Shown here: one piece after another, positions 1 to 8,065 of the stretch
Layout: each line of letters starts with the position of its first letter
How positions within the stretch are numbered: the stretch's first letter is position 1
Assembly: GCA_024278275.1 (NCBI GenBank)
Contig: JAJRTN010000171.1
Span: 1-40,597 of the forward strand
Reading direction: 5' to 3'
Length of the DNA stretch: 40,597 nt
Source of the DNA: Candidatus Hydrogenedentota bacterium
Lineage (GTDB): Bacteria > Hydrogenedentota > Hydrogenedentia > Hydrogenedentales > JAJRTN01
Translations under genes and position numbers: made by a program
The notes under the pieces: generated by a model
What the model saw: the letters and a program-made list of their open reading frames with translations, nothing else
What the model was told of the DNA's origin: nothing
The model's database searches: none

Positions 1-1046
1 TCTTTGGTGTAGTACGCGCCCATCTGCTTCTGGTTGATGTACTTCTCGAAGATGTAGCCGAGGACATCCGGGTTGATCTCGTTGTCGGCACGCAGCGGCC
101 GCTCGTCCAGGTGCCAGGTGTAGGCATCGAAGAAGTCGAAACTGCTCTCGAAGGCCTCGTCCGGGATGTCGATCTCGCCGTATTCCCGGTCGAGTTCGTG
201 CACATCGAAGAGACCGCCGTTCAGGTACGGCACCCGCCCCAGGAGGGCTTCGAGTTCGCGCGCCCGATCCTCTTTGGGCTTGCCAAGGCCCTCGTGGAAG
301 AGGCGCAGGAGGAAGTAACGGTAGAACGAAAGGAATCGACCCTTGCCGCGACGTTCCCGCACCATTCGAAGACGGCTCCGAAGATAGTCGGGATCGCCAT
401 CGAGGAAGCCGCGCTTTTGGATGAAGTAAACGAACATCATGCGGTTCAGCATCAAGGATGCATACCAGTCGCGATCAGTCCGTTCATCGATTCCCTCGAT
501 GAAGTTCAAGAAGGCCTGATGCTCCCTCTTGAACCGGTCGTAGAACTTCTTGGTGACTTTCTCGACATCCAGCGCTGACCGTGCCCGGGCGGTCACATCC
601 GTGATGGTCAGGCGCTCTTCCTCTTCGAGCTCGAACGCCACGCCCTGCAATTTCTCGACGAGGGCCTGGGCCGTCTGGCCCCTGCGGTAGGCATGCTCGC
701 GGCACGCAGCATGAGTGCCCGCCTCGCGTTTGACCCATTGCCAGATTTGGGTCGTCTCCTTGCCGTCAACGAAGATGATCAAGTGCTCGTGGGCGGACTT
801 TCGCACCTGCTGTTCGATCTTCCGGCGGATGGGATATGGCGGCGTTTCGCCATTCGGGCCGGGGCTGCATGTGAACACCACCATGCCGCACTTCTCGGCG
901 ACCGCTTTCAGAACGTACTCAGAACCGTCGACTAGGACGACAAGGTCCGCCGTAGTGTGCCGGTTCCAGCCCAATTCCTCGACCAGAAGTCCCGGAAAAT
1001 CGAATTCCTGAAGCCTGCGCCGAACCTTTTCCACATTCACGGGCAT
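1..1046 (-). CDS. Eco57I/type IIG-like N6-adenine methylase (partial, N-terminal 348 codons)
   Basis: The frame is open from an ATG at 1046 to the window edge, so the 3' end, including the catalytic NPPY-type motif, is not visible. The visible protein begins MPVNVEKVRRRLQEF. A restriction-endonuclease-like N-terminal region contains IWQWVKREAG (101-110) and CREHAYRRGQ (115-124). A helical stretch with TDVTARARSALDVEKVTKKF follows, and the partial ends with GYIFEKYINQKQMGAYYTK (330-348). That last segment is the signature just before the SAM-binding motif in large Eco57I-type or PglX-like methylase/restriction proteins. The gene starts 3 bp after the helicase stop, so the two are very likely translationally coupled. 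Family knowledge suggests self-DNA adenine methylation, possibly combined with restriction, as part of an antiphage operon. Whether it is IIG, BREX-like or Hma-like cannot be decided from this fragment. Confidence 0.8.
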   Translation of the reverse strand, partial: MPVNVEKVRRRLQEFDFPGLLVEELGWNRHTTADLVVLVDGSEYVLKAVAEKCGMVVFTCSPGPNGETPPYPIRRKIEQQVRKSAHEHLIIFVDGKETTQIWQWVKREAGTHAACREHAYRRGQTAQALVEKLQGVAFELEEEERLTITDVTARARSALDVEKVTKKFYDRFKREHQAFLNFIEGIDERTDRDWYASLMLNRMMFVYFIQKRGFLDGDPDYLRSRLRMVRERRGKGRFLSFYRYFLLRLFHEGLGKPKEDRARELEALLGRVPYLNGGLFDVHELDREYGEIDIPDEAFESSFDFFDAYTWHLDERPLRADNEINPDVLGYIFEKYINQKQMGAYYTK

Positions 1047-1049
1047 CGA

Positions 1050-4000
1050 CTAATCCCCCTCCTGCGCTTCAATCAACCCCATCGAGCAGATTATCCGCGG
1101 CTCCTGTACGTGTGCTTCTTCCTCGATAAGGCAAAGGCGGCCTTCCTCACGCAACGCCAAGACAAGTTCGGCAAGTTTCTGATCATCAATCCCGATTCTC
1201 AGTTGCCGATTCAGTGTGTCCGTAGCCACCTGGCGCAATGGATAGCGATAGATTTCGTCGATAGCCTTCAGAAGATCTTCGGACTCAAAGAGTGTGTCCT
1301 TGACATCCTCGGCGTGGCGTTTGAGGCGTTCGTAGGTGCGGAAACGGGCGCCGCTTGGACGTCCCAACTGGCCCCCCACACGTTTCTCTTCTCTGGCAAC
1401 ATGCTGCACGGCCTCCTTGACCATTTCATGGTGCTTCTCATGTCGAGGAACAGCCGGCGTATCCGGTTTGCACTCGGCGGTCTTGAGGATCTCGAACTGG
1501 GACTCGGTGATACTCTCGCCCTTCTGGTCGACATATGCAAGTGCATCATTGTCCTCGGCCGTGCGCAAGTAGACGAGAACTCCCTCTGGACGCTGCCCAG
1601 TTGGCTCATGAGGACGAGAGGAATAAATAACATCCGGCAGGGCGGGAATTATCTTTTCTAGACTGGGGTCGGCTTCAATGGCGTTCTTCCAAATCTGGTA
1701 GGCGTAGGAAGCAAGATCCACTTCCGTATCATCTTCGCCGTCGAGTATCCCTGCCTTCTCGTTGTAGAGATCGACGATGGTCTGCTCGTCATCGTCATCC
1801 TCGAAGAACGCTTCATCGGCGCCGACCACCTCGGCGTTCTCTCGAAGCCTGCTTCGAACCCGGGTACGGAGTCGGATGATCTGTTCCACGCCTTCGGCGG
1901 GGAGGAACGAGTAGCAGAGGATGTTTTCGGCTTTCTGCCCGATGCGGTCTACGCGGCCGGCGCGCTGAATGAGCCGAATGATGGCCCATGGCAGGTCGAA
2001 ATTCACTACGACGGCACAGTCCTGCAGGTTCTGGCCTTCGCTCAGGACATCGGTGGCGACTAACACGCGGAGTTCATCCTGCGACGATATTCTGTCCCGC
2101 TTGTTGTTGCTCTCTGGACTGAAGCGCCAGGCCAAGGTTGTTGGGTTTTCTGAATTGCCCGTTGCCCCGGCCACGCCATGTATACCTCGTACCTGGAGCT
2201 GTTCCGTGATGTAACCGACGGTGTCCGCGAACTGCGAGAAGACGAGAACCTTGTCTGTTGGGTGCCTCTCTGTAAGGAGTTCGACCAAGGCCTCGAGTTT
2301 TGTGTCCTGCTCGGGATTCCATTCCCCGCAATTGGCCAACACCTTCAGCAGGGCTTTGGAATCCTTTCGGAGATCTTTGGCGAGTTCTTCGACAAAAAGG
2401 TCGGGTCGTAACCACTTGAACCGTTTCCGGTACGGCCCGGCGTAGTCGTCGTAGACCTCAGCGGCACGCTTTTCGAAATCGGCCTCGGTGCGGAGTCTCG
2501 ACTGGTCCCCGTTGATGTCACCTGCGCCGCTGTCATTCTCATCATCGAAAAGGTCGCCCACGTCCTCGTCGGCATCTGTCAAGCGGGTGTCGAGCATCTC
2601 AGCGTTCTGGGAGCCCAGTGGCAGCGGAAGTCCGTTGTCGATGGCGTGGAGATAGATGAAGTTGCGCAGGATGTGACGCTGAAGGGACTGTAGAAAGGCC
2701 GCGCCGCTGCTCTCAAGGCGCTTGAAAAGATTTGTCCTGCAAAATCCCATGAGGCGCTTACCCGCTCGCGATAGGTCTTGTAACTGCCGGGCCTCGGTCT
2801 GTGTCGGCGGTTCATGGGGTGTCGGCGCCTCGTAATTGCCCAGCCCATAGCGGGGTAGGTTTAGCGCATTGATTGCATTGACTACAGGAGGCGCATAGAG
2901 CTGGGCATATTGATCATTCGGGTCCTTGTCGTCAATCGCGAATTTGACGGTCTGAGGAACCCGCTCGGGGAAAAAGGACTTGGTTCCGTCTTCGTACGTC
3001 AAGTGTTTGCGCCCATTGCTTGGGTCGACCTCCGCGTAGTTGGCTTTGATGAAGCTGCGAGTTCGACGTACAAGATAGAGACGCATCAAGTCCCGCCAGT
3101 CATCCGCATGCTCGCTCTTTTCAAATGCTGCAAGTGATCGTACGGCGCATTGGTGTCTGCGAATGAATTCCGTCTCGGTCAGTTCCCGAAGCAACTGCTC
3201 AGGCCGGATGCCGATGTCGCGATCTTCTTCAACAAAAAGGCGAAGCTGATTGGAAAGATCCAGATAGGTCTTGTTGTATGGAGTGGCCGTAAGTAAGACG
3301 CACTTGCTGTCGTTTGTACGGATGTAATCTTGGATTGCCCTGTACCGTTTACCTTCACGGTTTCGTAGATTGTGACTCTCGTCAATTACGACGAGGCGGT
3401 AGCGTCTGAGATTTGGCAATTCCTCGATCGCTCGGCTTATGGAAAGAACTCGCCCGCGCAGCCGGTATTGCTCTCGGTAGTCCTGCCACATCTGGACCAG
3501 ATTCTTGGGGCACAGAATCAGCGTCTCGAGATCATGGTCGTCTTCGAAAATCCGTGCGAGCGCCGTGGCCATGAGTGTCTTGCCTAGGCCAACGACATCG
3601 CCGATTAGGACTCCGTTCCGTTTGTTGAGATGGTGCGCGGCAATCTTGACGGCCGCAACCTGGAAATCAAACAGCTTGTTGCCGAAATCCTTCGGGATGC
3701 GGAACTCGGATAGGCCCGCACGGGCTTCCCGAGAAAGGTGATAGGCCATCTTGACGTAGATGTGATAGGGCGGAATGGCCTCTTCGCGAGCCCAACTTTC
3801 GTCAATGATGCTGACCAGTTCGTCGGAAATATCCATGCAAAACCGGTCATCCCAGCGATCCTCAAACCACTTGGCCAGTTTCTGGCATGCGTCGCCGTCC
3901 AGCACGTCGATATTGAGCTCACCTTGGCCTACAAGGCCCGCCAACGTAAGGTTACTGCTTCCCAAGTAGCCGACGATTGGGTTGATTGGGTCTGGGCGAA

Positions 4001-4439
4001 ACAGTAGGTAGAGCTTCGCATGAAGAGGGTGACGGAGAAAGAGCTTGACGACTACCTTCTTGGCTCGGATCTGCGCGGCCAAGCGGCGAAGGCCATTCTC
4101 ATCCTCGTTGGTGGGGATTCCCATCAGCAGCTGCTGCCGAAACTCCTGAGCTAAACATTTCTTGAGCCGGATGGCCGTTTGGTTGTCCATTTCGCCCCGG
4201 CCATCGACCAGACTCATTGCTTCACGAAGTTCGTCGTGGGGGAGTCTCTGCATCCCAACGAGCAGACGGCAGCACTGACCCGCATCAGCGCCAGCCCATT
4301 GCTCGACGTACGAATCCAACCTTTTCCACCCGCGGAGGTTGAAATACCCGACACAGAAGTCGGCCCGATCAGACAATTCAAGCGTCTCTCTGAGTGCTCG
4401 GTCGAGGTGTTGTTCGATGTTGTCAAATACCCTGGGCAT
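1050..4439 (-). CDS. PLD-SNF2 family helicase (defence/R-M helicase)
   Basis: This is a protein of 1129 residues. The N-terminal third is a phospholipase-D-like domain, with HAK at 140-142 followed by GYLGSSNLT at 157-165, the HxK...GSxN pattern of PLD nucleases. A SNF2/DEAD-like motor follows: Walker A GDVVGLGKT (280-288), DESH (353-356), LLTATPYNKT, and a C-terminal helicase lobe with VLVFSQFADT and QRAGRVDRIGQK (motif VI). An acidic low-complexity insert (DEDVGDLFDDENDSGAG) separates the lobes. Only one PLD half-site is obvious, so nuclease activity may need dimerisation. The gene is followed 3 bp later by a methylase and preceded by a small DNA-binding protein. Helicase plus methylase pairs of this kind occur in several antiphage systems (Hma, DISARM-like, type IIG-associated), and the exact system is not determined here. 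A weak G-rich ribosome site lies about 11 nt before the ATG. Confidence 0.85.
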   Translation of the reverse strand: MPRVFDNIEQHLDRALRETLELSDRADFCVGYFNLRGWKRLDSYVEQWAGADAGQCCRLLVGMQRLPHDELREAMSLVDGRGEMDNQTAIRLKKCLAQEFRQQLLMGIPTNEDENGLRRLAAQIRAKKVVVKLFLRHPLHAKLYLLFRPDPINPIVGYLGSSNLTLAGLVGQGELNIDVLDGDACQKLAKWFEDRWDDRFCMDISDELVSIIDESWAREEAIPPYHIYVKMAYHLSREARAGLSEFRIPKDFGNKLFDFQVAAVKIAAHHLNKRNGVLIGDVVGLGKTLMATALARIFEDDHDLETLILCPKNLVQMWQDYREQYRLRGRVLSISRAIEELPNLRRYRLVVIDESHNLRNREGKRYRAIQDYIRTNDSKCVLLTATPYNKTYLDLSNQLRLFVEEDRDIGIRPEQLLRELTETEFIRRHQCAVRSLAAFEKSEHADDWRDLMRLYLVRRTRSFIKANYAEVDPSNGRKHLTYEDGTKSFFPERVPQTVKFAIDDKDPNDQYAQLYAPPVVNAINALNLPRYGLGNYEAPTPHEPPTQTEARQLQDLSRAGKRLMGFCRTNLFKRLESSGAAFLQSLQRHILRNFIYLHAIDNGLPLPLGSQNAEMLDTRLTDADEDVGDLFDDENDSGAGDINGDQSRLRTEADFEKRAAEVYDDYAGPYRKRFKWLRPDLFVEELAKDLRKDSKALLKVLANCGEWNPEQDTKLEALVELLTERHPTDKVLVFSQFADTVGYITEQLQVRGIHGVAGATGNSENPTTLAWRFSPESNNKRDRISSQDELRVLVATDVLSEGQNLQDCAVVVNFDLPWAIIRLIQRAGRVDRIGQKAENILCYSFLPAEGVEQIIRLRTRVRSRLRENAEVVGADEAFFEDDDDEQTIVDLYNEKAGILDGEDDTEVDLASYAYQIWKNAIEADPSLEKIIPALPDVIYSSRPHEPTGQRPEGVLVYLRTAEDNDALAYVDQKGESITESQFEILKTAECKPDTPAVPRHEKHHEMVKEAVQHVAREEKRVGGQLGRPSGARFRTYERLKRHAEDVKDTLFESEDLLKAIDEIYRYPLRQVATDTLNRQLRIGIDDQKLAELVLALREEGRLCLIEEEAHVQEPRIICSMGLIEAQEGD

Positions 4440-4497
4440 TGCCTGTGTCTATCCCCCCGTACGCGTCCGTCCAATCGTTAACCAAGTCGTCCAACTC

Positions 4498-4680
4498 CTA
4501 GTCACGCTGACCCTCCTTCAGCCATTTGTCTATGGCCTCGCGGTGGAACCGCCAGTGTTTGCCCACCTTCTGGCACGGGATCTTGCCTGTCTGTGCCAGC
4601 CGATAGAGAGACGACTTCGGCACTCTGAGATACTCGCATACCTCGTCAACCGTCATGACCTTTGGATCTCTGCGGATCAT
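4498..4680 (-). CDS. Excisionase-family (MerR-like) DNA-binding protein
   Basis: This small protein of about 60 residues contains the canonical helix-turn-helix/wing of excisionase-family proteins: VMTVDEVCEYLRVPKSSLYR, then KIPCQKVGKHWRFHREAIDKW. The ATG at 4680 was chosen because GGAG lies 8 nt upstream. A longer in-frame start at 4713 has no ribosome site. The gene sits 58 bp upstream of the helicase in the same orientation, so it probably heads the operon. Proteins of this family act either as recombination directionality factors or as small regulators. The position here favours a regulator of the helicase-methylase operon, although an excisionase role for a surrounding island is possible. 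Confidence 0.8.
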   Translation of the reverse strand: MIRRDPKVMTVDEVCEYLRVPKSSLYRLAQTGKIPCQKVGKHWRFHREAIDKWLKEGQRD

Positions 4681-5129
4681 GCCTTGTTCTCCGTCTCTCA
4701 AGACCTCGGGCATTTTGCTCGTTTCTGCCCGTTATTGTCAAAGCCTTTTGAGCCTAAAAAGGGCAGTCAAATCGCAGAATTGGTCGTAAGTCGTTGCCGA
4801 AAAGTGCTTCACATGCGTTGGTGCATTCACCTCTCGGGTGAGCGGATTTCAACTGCCGCGCAGTTGAGAACAGTCGATATAAGTAATTGCTGCATAGCGA
4901 GATAGAACGAGTAGAATCCTCCGCGATAAGGGCGCAATTGCCCTTTTTAGGTTCAAAACGCCACCTATCGAGCCCGTCCCACAACAATTGGAATTACCCT
5001 TGCCCGGTCTTGGACAGGCCCCTTAACCGGGCAACAGGAAAACGGGAGACCTGATCCAAAAAAAAGTGATTTCAGAAGGAAAGAACCCTATTCTATGCGG
5101 GTCGAAGCGTTACGGCGATTCTGTCTTGG
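4681..5129. other. Intergenic region between the R-M operon and the leader-distal end of the CRISPR array
   Basis: I see no supported gene here. The stretch holds the promoter side of the leftward R-M operon, a long-range inverted repeat (4746-4765 and 4939-4958) and the sequence flanking the terminal CRISPR repeat. Short frames over it have no ribosome site and no recognisable product. Confidence 0.5.
4746..4958. repeat. Inverted repeat pair (20 bp, 19/20), arms 173 bp apart
   Basis: The left arm at 4746-4765 reads TTTTGAGCCTAAAAAGGGCA. The right arm at 4939-4958 is its reverse complement with one difference. The arms lie just upstream of the excisionase-like gene, between it and the CRISPR array. 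They could be paired operators for that protein, the ends of a short mobile element, or att-like core sites. The sequence alone does not decide. Confidence 0.6.
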
Positions 5130-5165
5130 ACAGCAGTGGGGCCACCGATTTTCATCGGTGGAAAG
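5130..5165 (-). repeat. Degenerate leader-distal CRISPR repeat
   Basis: The outer 7 nt of this repeat on the plus strand (ACAGCAG) differ from the consensus GCTTCAA at four positions, while the remaining 29 nt match. Degenerate terminal repeats are normally leader-distal, which places the leader at the opposite (cas2) end. Confidence 0.85.
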
Positions 5166-6436
5166 CTGTTGTTCTTGGGCAACTTCCGGGGTTACTTCCG
5201 TGGGCTTCAATGGGGCCACCGATTTTCATCGGTGGAAAGGCCGGTGCCCCGCAATCCATCATTGTGGATTGTGAGCTTCAATGGGGCCACCGATTTTCAT
5301 CGGTGGAAAGAGCACCAGCCAACGCCGCGCCCTTCGCGAAGGCGGGCCGCTTCAATGGGGCCACCGATTTTCATCGGTGGAAAGCGTCGTTTTCCTCCCA
5401 GTCGAGTAGTCCCCATTGTCTGCTTCAATGGGGCCACCGATTTTCATCGGTGGAAAGAAGGAAGACGAGAGCACGGCCCCGGTAAAGAAACTCGCTTCAA
5501 TGGGGCCACCGATTTTCATCGGTGGAAAGACCCCATGGCCGATGGAGTGAGGTACGAACGACATCGCTTCAATGGGGCCACCGATTTTCATCGGTGGAAA
5601 GGACGCAGACACCGGCAGGAGATGCGACGGGGGTTTGCGCTTCAATGGGGCCACCGATTTTCATCGGTGGAAAGCAGCATGAGCGCCGACGGTTGGGACG
5701 GTGTCCGAGAGGCTTCAATGGGGCCACCGATTTTCATCGGTGGAAAGAAAGCACTATAAGCGGTGCCAGCGCAAGACGCACTGGCTTCAATGGGGCCACC
5801 GATTTTCATCGGTGGAAAGTCCGTGTGTCTACCGACAAGCCCCTGTGGGACTTCGGGCTTCAATGGGGCCACCGATTTTCATCGGTGGAAAGGGTCTGCC
5901 CGGCGGCCGGGGGTGTGATGGTGTGCGTGCTTCAATGGGGCCACCGATTTTCATCGGTGGAAAGTTCACACGGGCGAAGGGGGGGCTATACAGCAACAAA
6001 AGCTTCAATGGGGCCACCGATTTTCATCGGTGGAAAGTTCCGAAAGGCGAGGCAATACCGGTCGACGAGCTCTATGCTTCAATGGGGCCACCGATTTTCA
6101 TCGGTGGAAAGAGGCGTGGGCTGCCGGCAGGGCCGACGGAGATAAAAGGCTTCAATGGGGCCACCGATTTTCATCGGTGGAAAGTCCATCGATCCGTTCC
6201 CGTCCGATGAGGTTAAGATTTAGCTTCAATGGGGCCACCGATTTTCATCGGTGGAAAGAGCGACGATGATGGGCCCATCTGTCAGAGTTGTCTGCTTCAA
6301 TGGGGCCACCGATTTTCATCGGTGGAAAGGTTATCTGCCTGTCAATTATTCTCCTTCCTGCATAGCTTCAATGGGGCCACCGATTTTCATCGGTGGAAAG
6401 TCGCCCTGCCGGTGAAAGGCTGAAAATATTTGGCGG

Positions 6437-6472
6437 GCTTCAATGGGGCCACCGATTTTCATCGGCGGAAAG
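6437..6472 (-). repeat. CRISPR repeat with a stem point variant
   Basis: The plus-strand base at 6466 is C instead of T. In a minus-strand transcript the change is A to G opposite U, so the crRNA stem keeps a G-U wobble. In a plus-strand transcript it would be a C-A mismatch. This is weak extra support for minus-strand transcription. Confidence 0.85.
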
Positions 6473-7603
6473 CATCTGGTGCGTGGCGGTGGGCGGTGTC
6501 AGGTGGAGCTTCAATGGGGCCACCGATTTTCATCGGTGGAAAGTGGGAACTGGCATTCGAGCTCGGCTCCCATGCGGAACGCTTCAATGGGGCCACCGAT
6601 TTTCATCGGTGGAAAGTCCATCGCCAGATCGGTAGCGATGACCGTATCCAGAGCTTCAATGGGGCCACCGATTTTCATCGGTGGAAAGTTGCTGAGGCGC
6701 GACATCACGCGATCTCCCATTCCAGCTTCAATGGGGCCACCGATTTTCATCGGTGGAAAGCCCGATGAAGGCACCAAAGTCCCCTCCTTTGTTGCTGCTT
6801 CAATGGGGCCACCGATTTTCATCGGTGGAAAGGCCGGTGCATGGGTGCGGTTCAACCCGCTCGATGGGCTTCAATGGGGCCACCGATTTTCATCGGTGGA
6901 AAGCTCCTTGTTTGCGCCCAAGGTATTCGAGCGCGGATTGCTTCAATGGGGCCACCGATTTTCATCGGTGGAAAGCCGCCGGCACAAGGCACACCCGCCT
7001 CCCCAGGATCCACGCTTCAATGGGGCCACCGATTTTCATCGGTGGAAAGGCCTTATTTGTGTTATAGTTTAGGCGTAGTTTAGGTGCTTCAATGGGGCCA
7101 CCGATTTTCATCGGTGGAAAGCGGAACTTTATCGAGGGGAGTGGTTTACGCGGCTCCTGCTTCAATGGGGCCACCGATTTTCATCGGTGGAAAGAAATAG
7201 TCACTCACCCCCATTCGCCGGAGCTTTATCGCTTCAATGGGGCCACCGATTTTCATCGGTGGAAAGCCGCGCACACGCACGTAGCATGGTCGCGCATGAA
7301 GCAGCTTCAATGGGGCCACCGATTTTCATCGGTGGAAAGCCCCATCGACCTCTATAAGGTCGTCGTGGAGGCTCCCAGCTTCAATGGGGCCACCGATTTT
7401 CATCGGTGGAAAGGCGTTCAGCTGCGCTCCAGCGTTGCCCCCGTGGTGTCGCTTCAATGGGGCCACCGATTTTCATCGGTGGAAAGGGCCTTCTGTGCCT
7501 CGGCACGCACGGCGTCGAGGTGCTTCAATGGGGCCACCGATTTTCATCGGTGGAAAGATCGCGCTTTGTAAGTTCCTTTGGGGCAGTGGATTAGGCGACC
7601 GTT

Positions 7604-7692
7604 TTCGAGCGGTCTCCTTCCCGTCTGCCTTCGGGCGTCCTACTGGTCTCATGATAGCCTGTAAGCACTTGCCATGCAAGGTTCGAGCGGTC
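7604..7692. repeat. Leader direct repeat, 11 bp, two copies
   Basis: TTCGAGCGGTC occurs at 7604-7614 and again at 7682-7692 in the same orientation, 78 bp apart and therefore roughly one repeat-spacer unit or seven to eight helical turns. Both copies lie in the leader. They are candidate contact sites for the Cas1-Cas2 integrase or for a host factor. Confidence 0.5.
7651..7679 (-). promoter_or_regulatory. Candidate sigma-70-like promoter in the leader
   Basis: On the minus strand, TTGCAT (7679-7674) and TATCAT (7656-7651) are separated by exactly 17 bp. The -10 matches 5/6 of the consensus and the -35 only 3/6. Transcription would start about 85-90 nt before the first repeat. Confidence 0.35.
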
Positions 7693-7771
7693 CCCGTTTT
7701 TTTCGCACCATTTCACTGCTCGCGCGGCGGTATGGGGGGATCTTCAACTGACAAAGATCGGAAAGGTGGCG

Positions 7772-8062
7772 CTACACCACGATGGCGTGGCGTTCGACGA
7801 AGACGTAGGGCTTGCCGATGGCCTGGGTGGCGCCGGCGTTGTAGCTTTCGGCGGTTCCCAGGGAAAAGATGAGGATCTGGTCCTCCCGGTGATTGATGAG
7901 CGGGTTGAGGTCGGCAATCATCCGGGCGTGTTCCTTGTCGGACAGTTCGCATTGAAACACGGAATACTGGAGGTGTTCTCCGTAGCCGTTCATTTTCCGG
8001 AACACGCGCCGCAGGCGCTTGTCGTCGGCGATATCGTAGGTTACCAGATAGATGCGGCGCAT
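7772..8062 (-). CDS. cas2: CRISPR-associated endonuclease Cas2
   Basis: The 96-residue protein is of normal Cas2 length. It starts MRRIYLVTYDIADDKRLRRV, with the conserved first-strand Asp at position 10 (YDI), and contains the YSVFQCEL strand typical of the ferredoxin-like Cas2 fold. Cas2 dimers bridge two Cas1 dimers during spacer integration. The gene is the last of the cas operon, 3 bp after the cas4-cas1 stop, and lies next to the leader. Confidence 0.95.
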   Translation of the reverse strand: MRRIYLVTYDIADDKRLRRVFRKMNGYGEHLQYSVFQCELSDKEHARMIADLNPLINHREDQILIFSLGTAESYNAGATQAIGKPYVFVERHAIVV

Positions 8063-8065
8063 GGG

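Larger units (their letters stand above)
5130..7557 (-). CRISPR. Type I-G CRISPR array, 34 repeats and 33 spacers
   Basis: Repeats are 36 bp and spacers 35-38 bp. Read on the minus strand the repeat starts CTTTCCACCGATGAAAATCG and ends with GGTGGCCCCATTGAAGC. Its stem is a perfect 8 bp (CCACCGAT/ATCGGTGG) around a 4-nt loop, and the 3' end ATTGAAGC would give the usual 8-nt crRNA 5' handle. Minus-strand transcription is inferred from three observations: the handle, the position of cas2 and a leader-like region at the right end, and a degenerate terminal repeat at the left end. Thirty-two repeats appear identical. The exceptions are the terminal one at 5130-5165 and one point variant at 6437-6472. 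Newest spacers should therefore be those nearest 7557. I noticed no duplicated spacers and no spacer copied elsewhere in the window. Confidence 0.97.
7558..7771 (-). promoter_or_regulatory. CRISPR leader (between cas2 and the array)
   Basis: This is a 214-bp gene-free stretch between the cas2 stop and the first, undamaged repeat. On the minus strand it carries an A-tract (GCGAAAAAAACGGGG), a possible promoter, and two exact copies of GACCGCTCGAA. These features, and the position next to cas2, fit a leader that drives pre-crRNA transcription and marks the integration end. There is no ORF with a ribosome site. Confidence 0.7.

Noticed and set aside
5100-7557. Plus-strand transcription of the array (repeat read as GCTTCAATGG...GTGGAAAG)
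   Set aside because: The degenerate repeat is at the left end, the leader-like sequence and cas2 are at the right end, and the minus-strand repeat ends in the usual ATTGAAGC handle.
5066-7571. Many overlapping frames across the CRISPR array on both strands, full of one repeated peptide
   Set aside because: They are translations of the 36-bp repeat; unit lengths near 72 bp keep frames open. No ribosome sites or independent coding signal.
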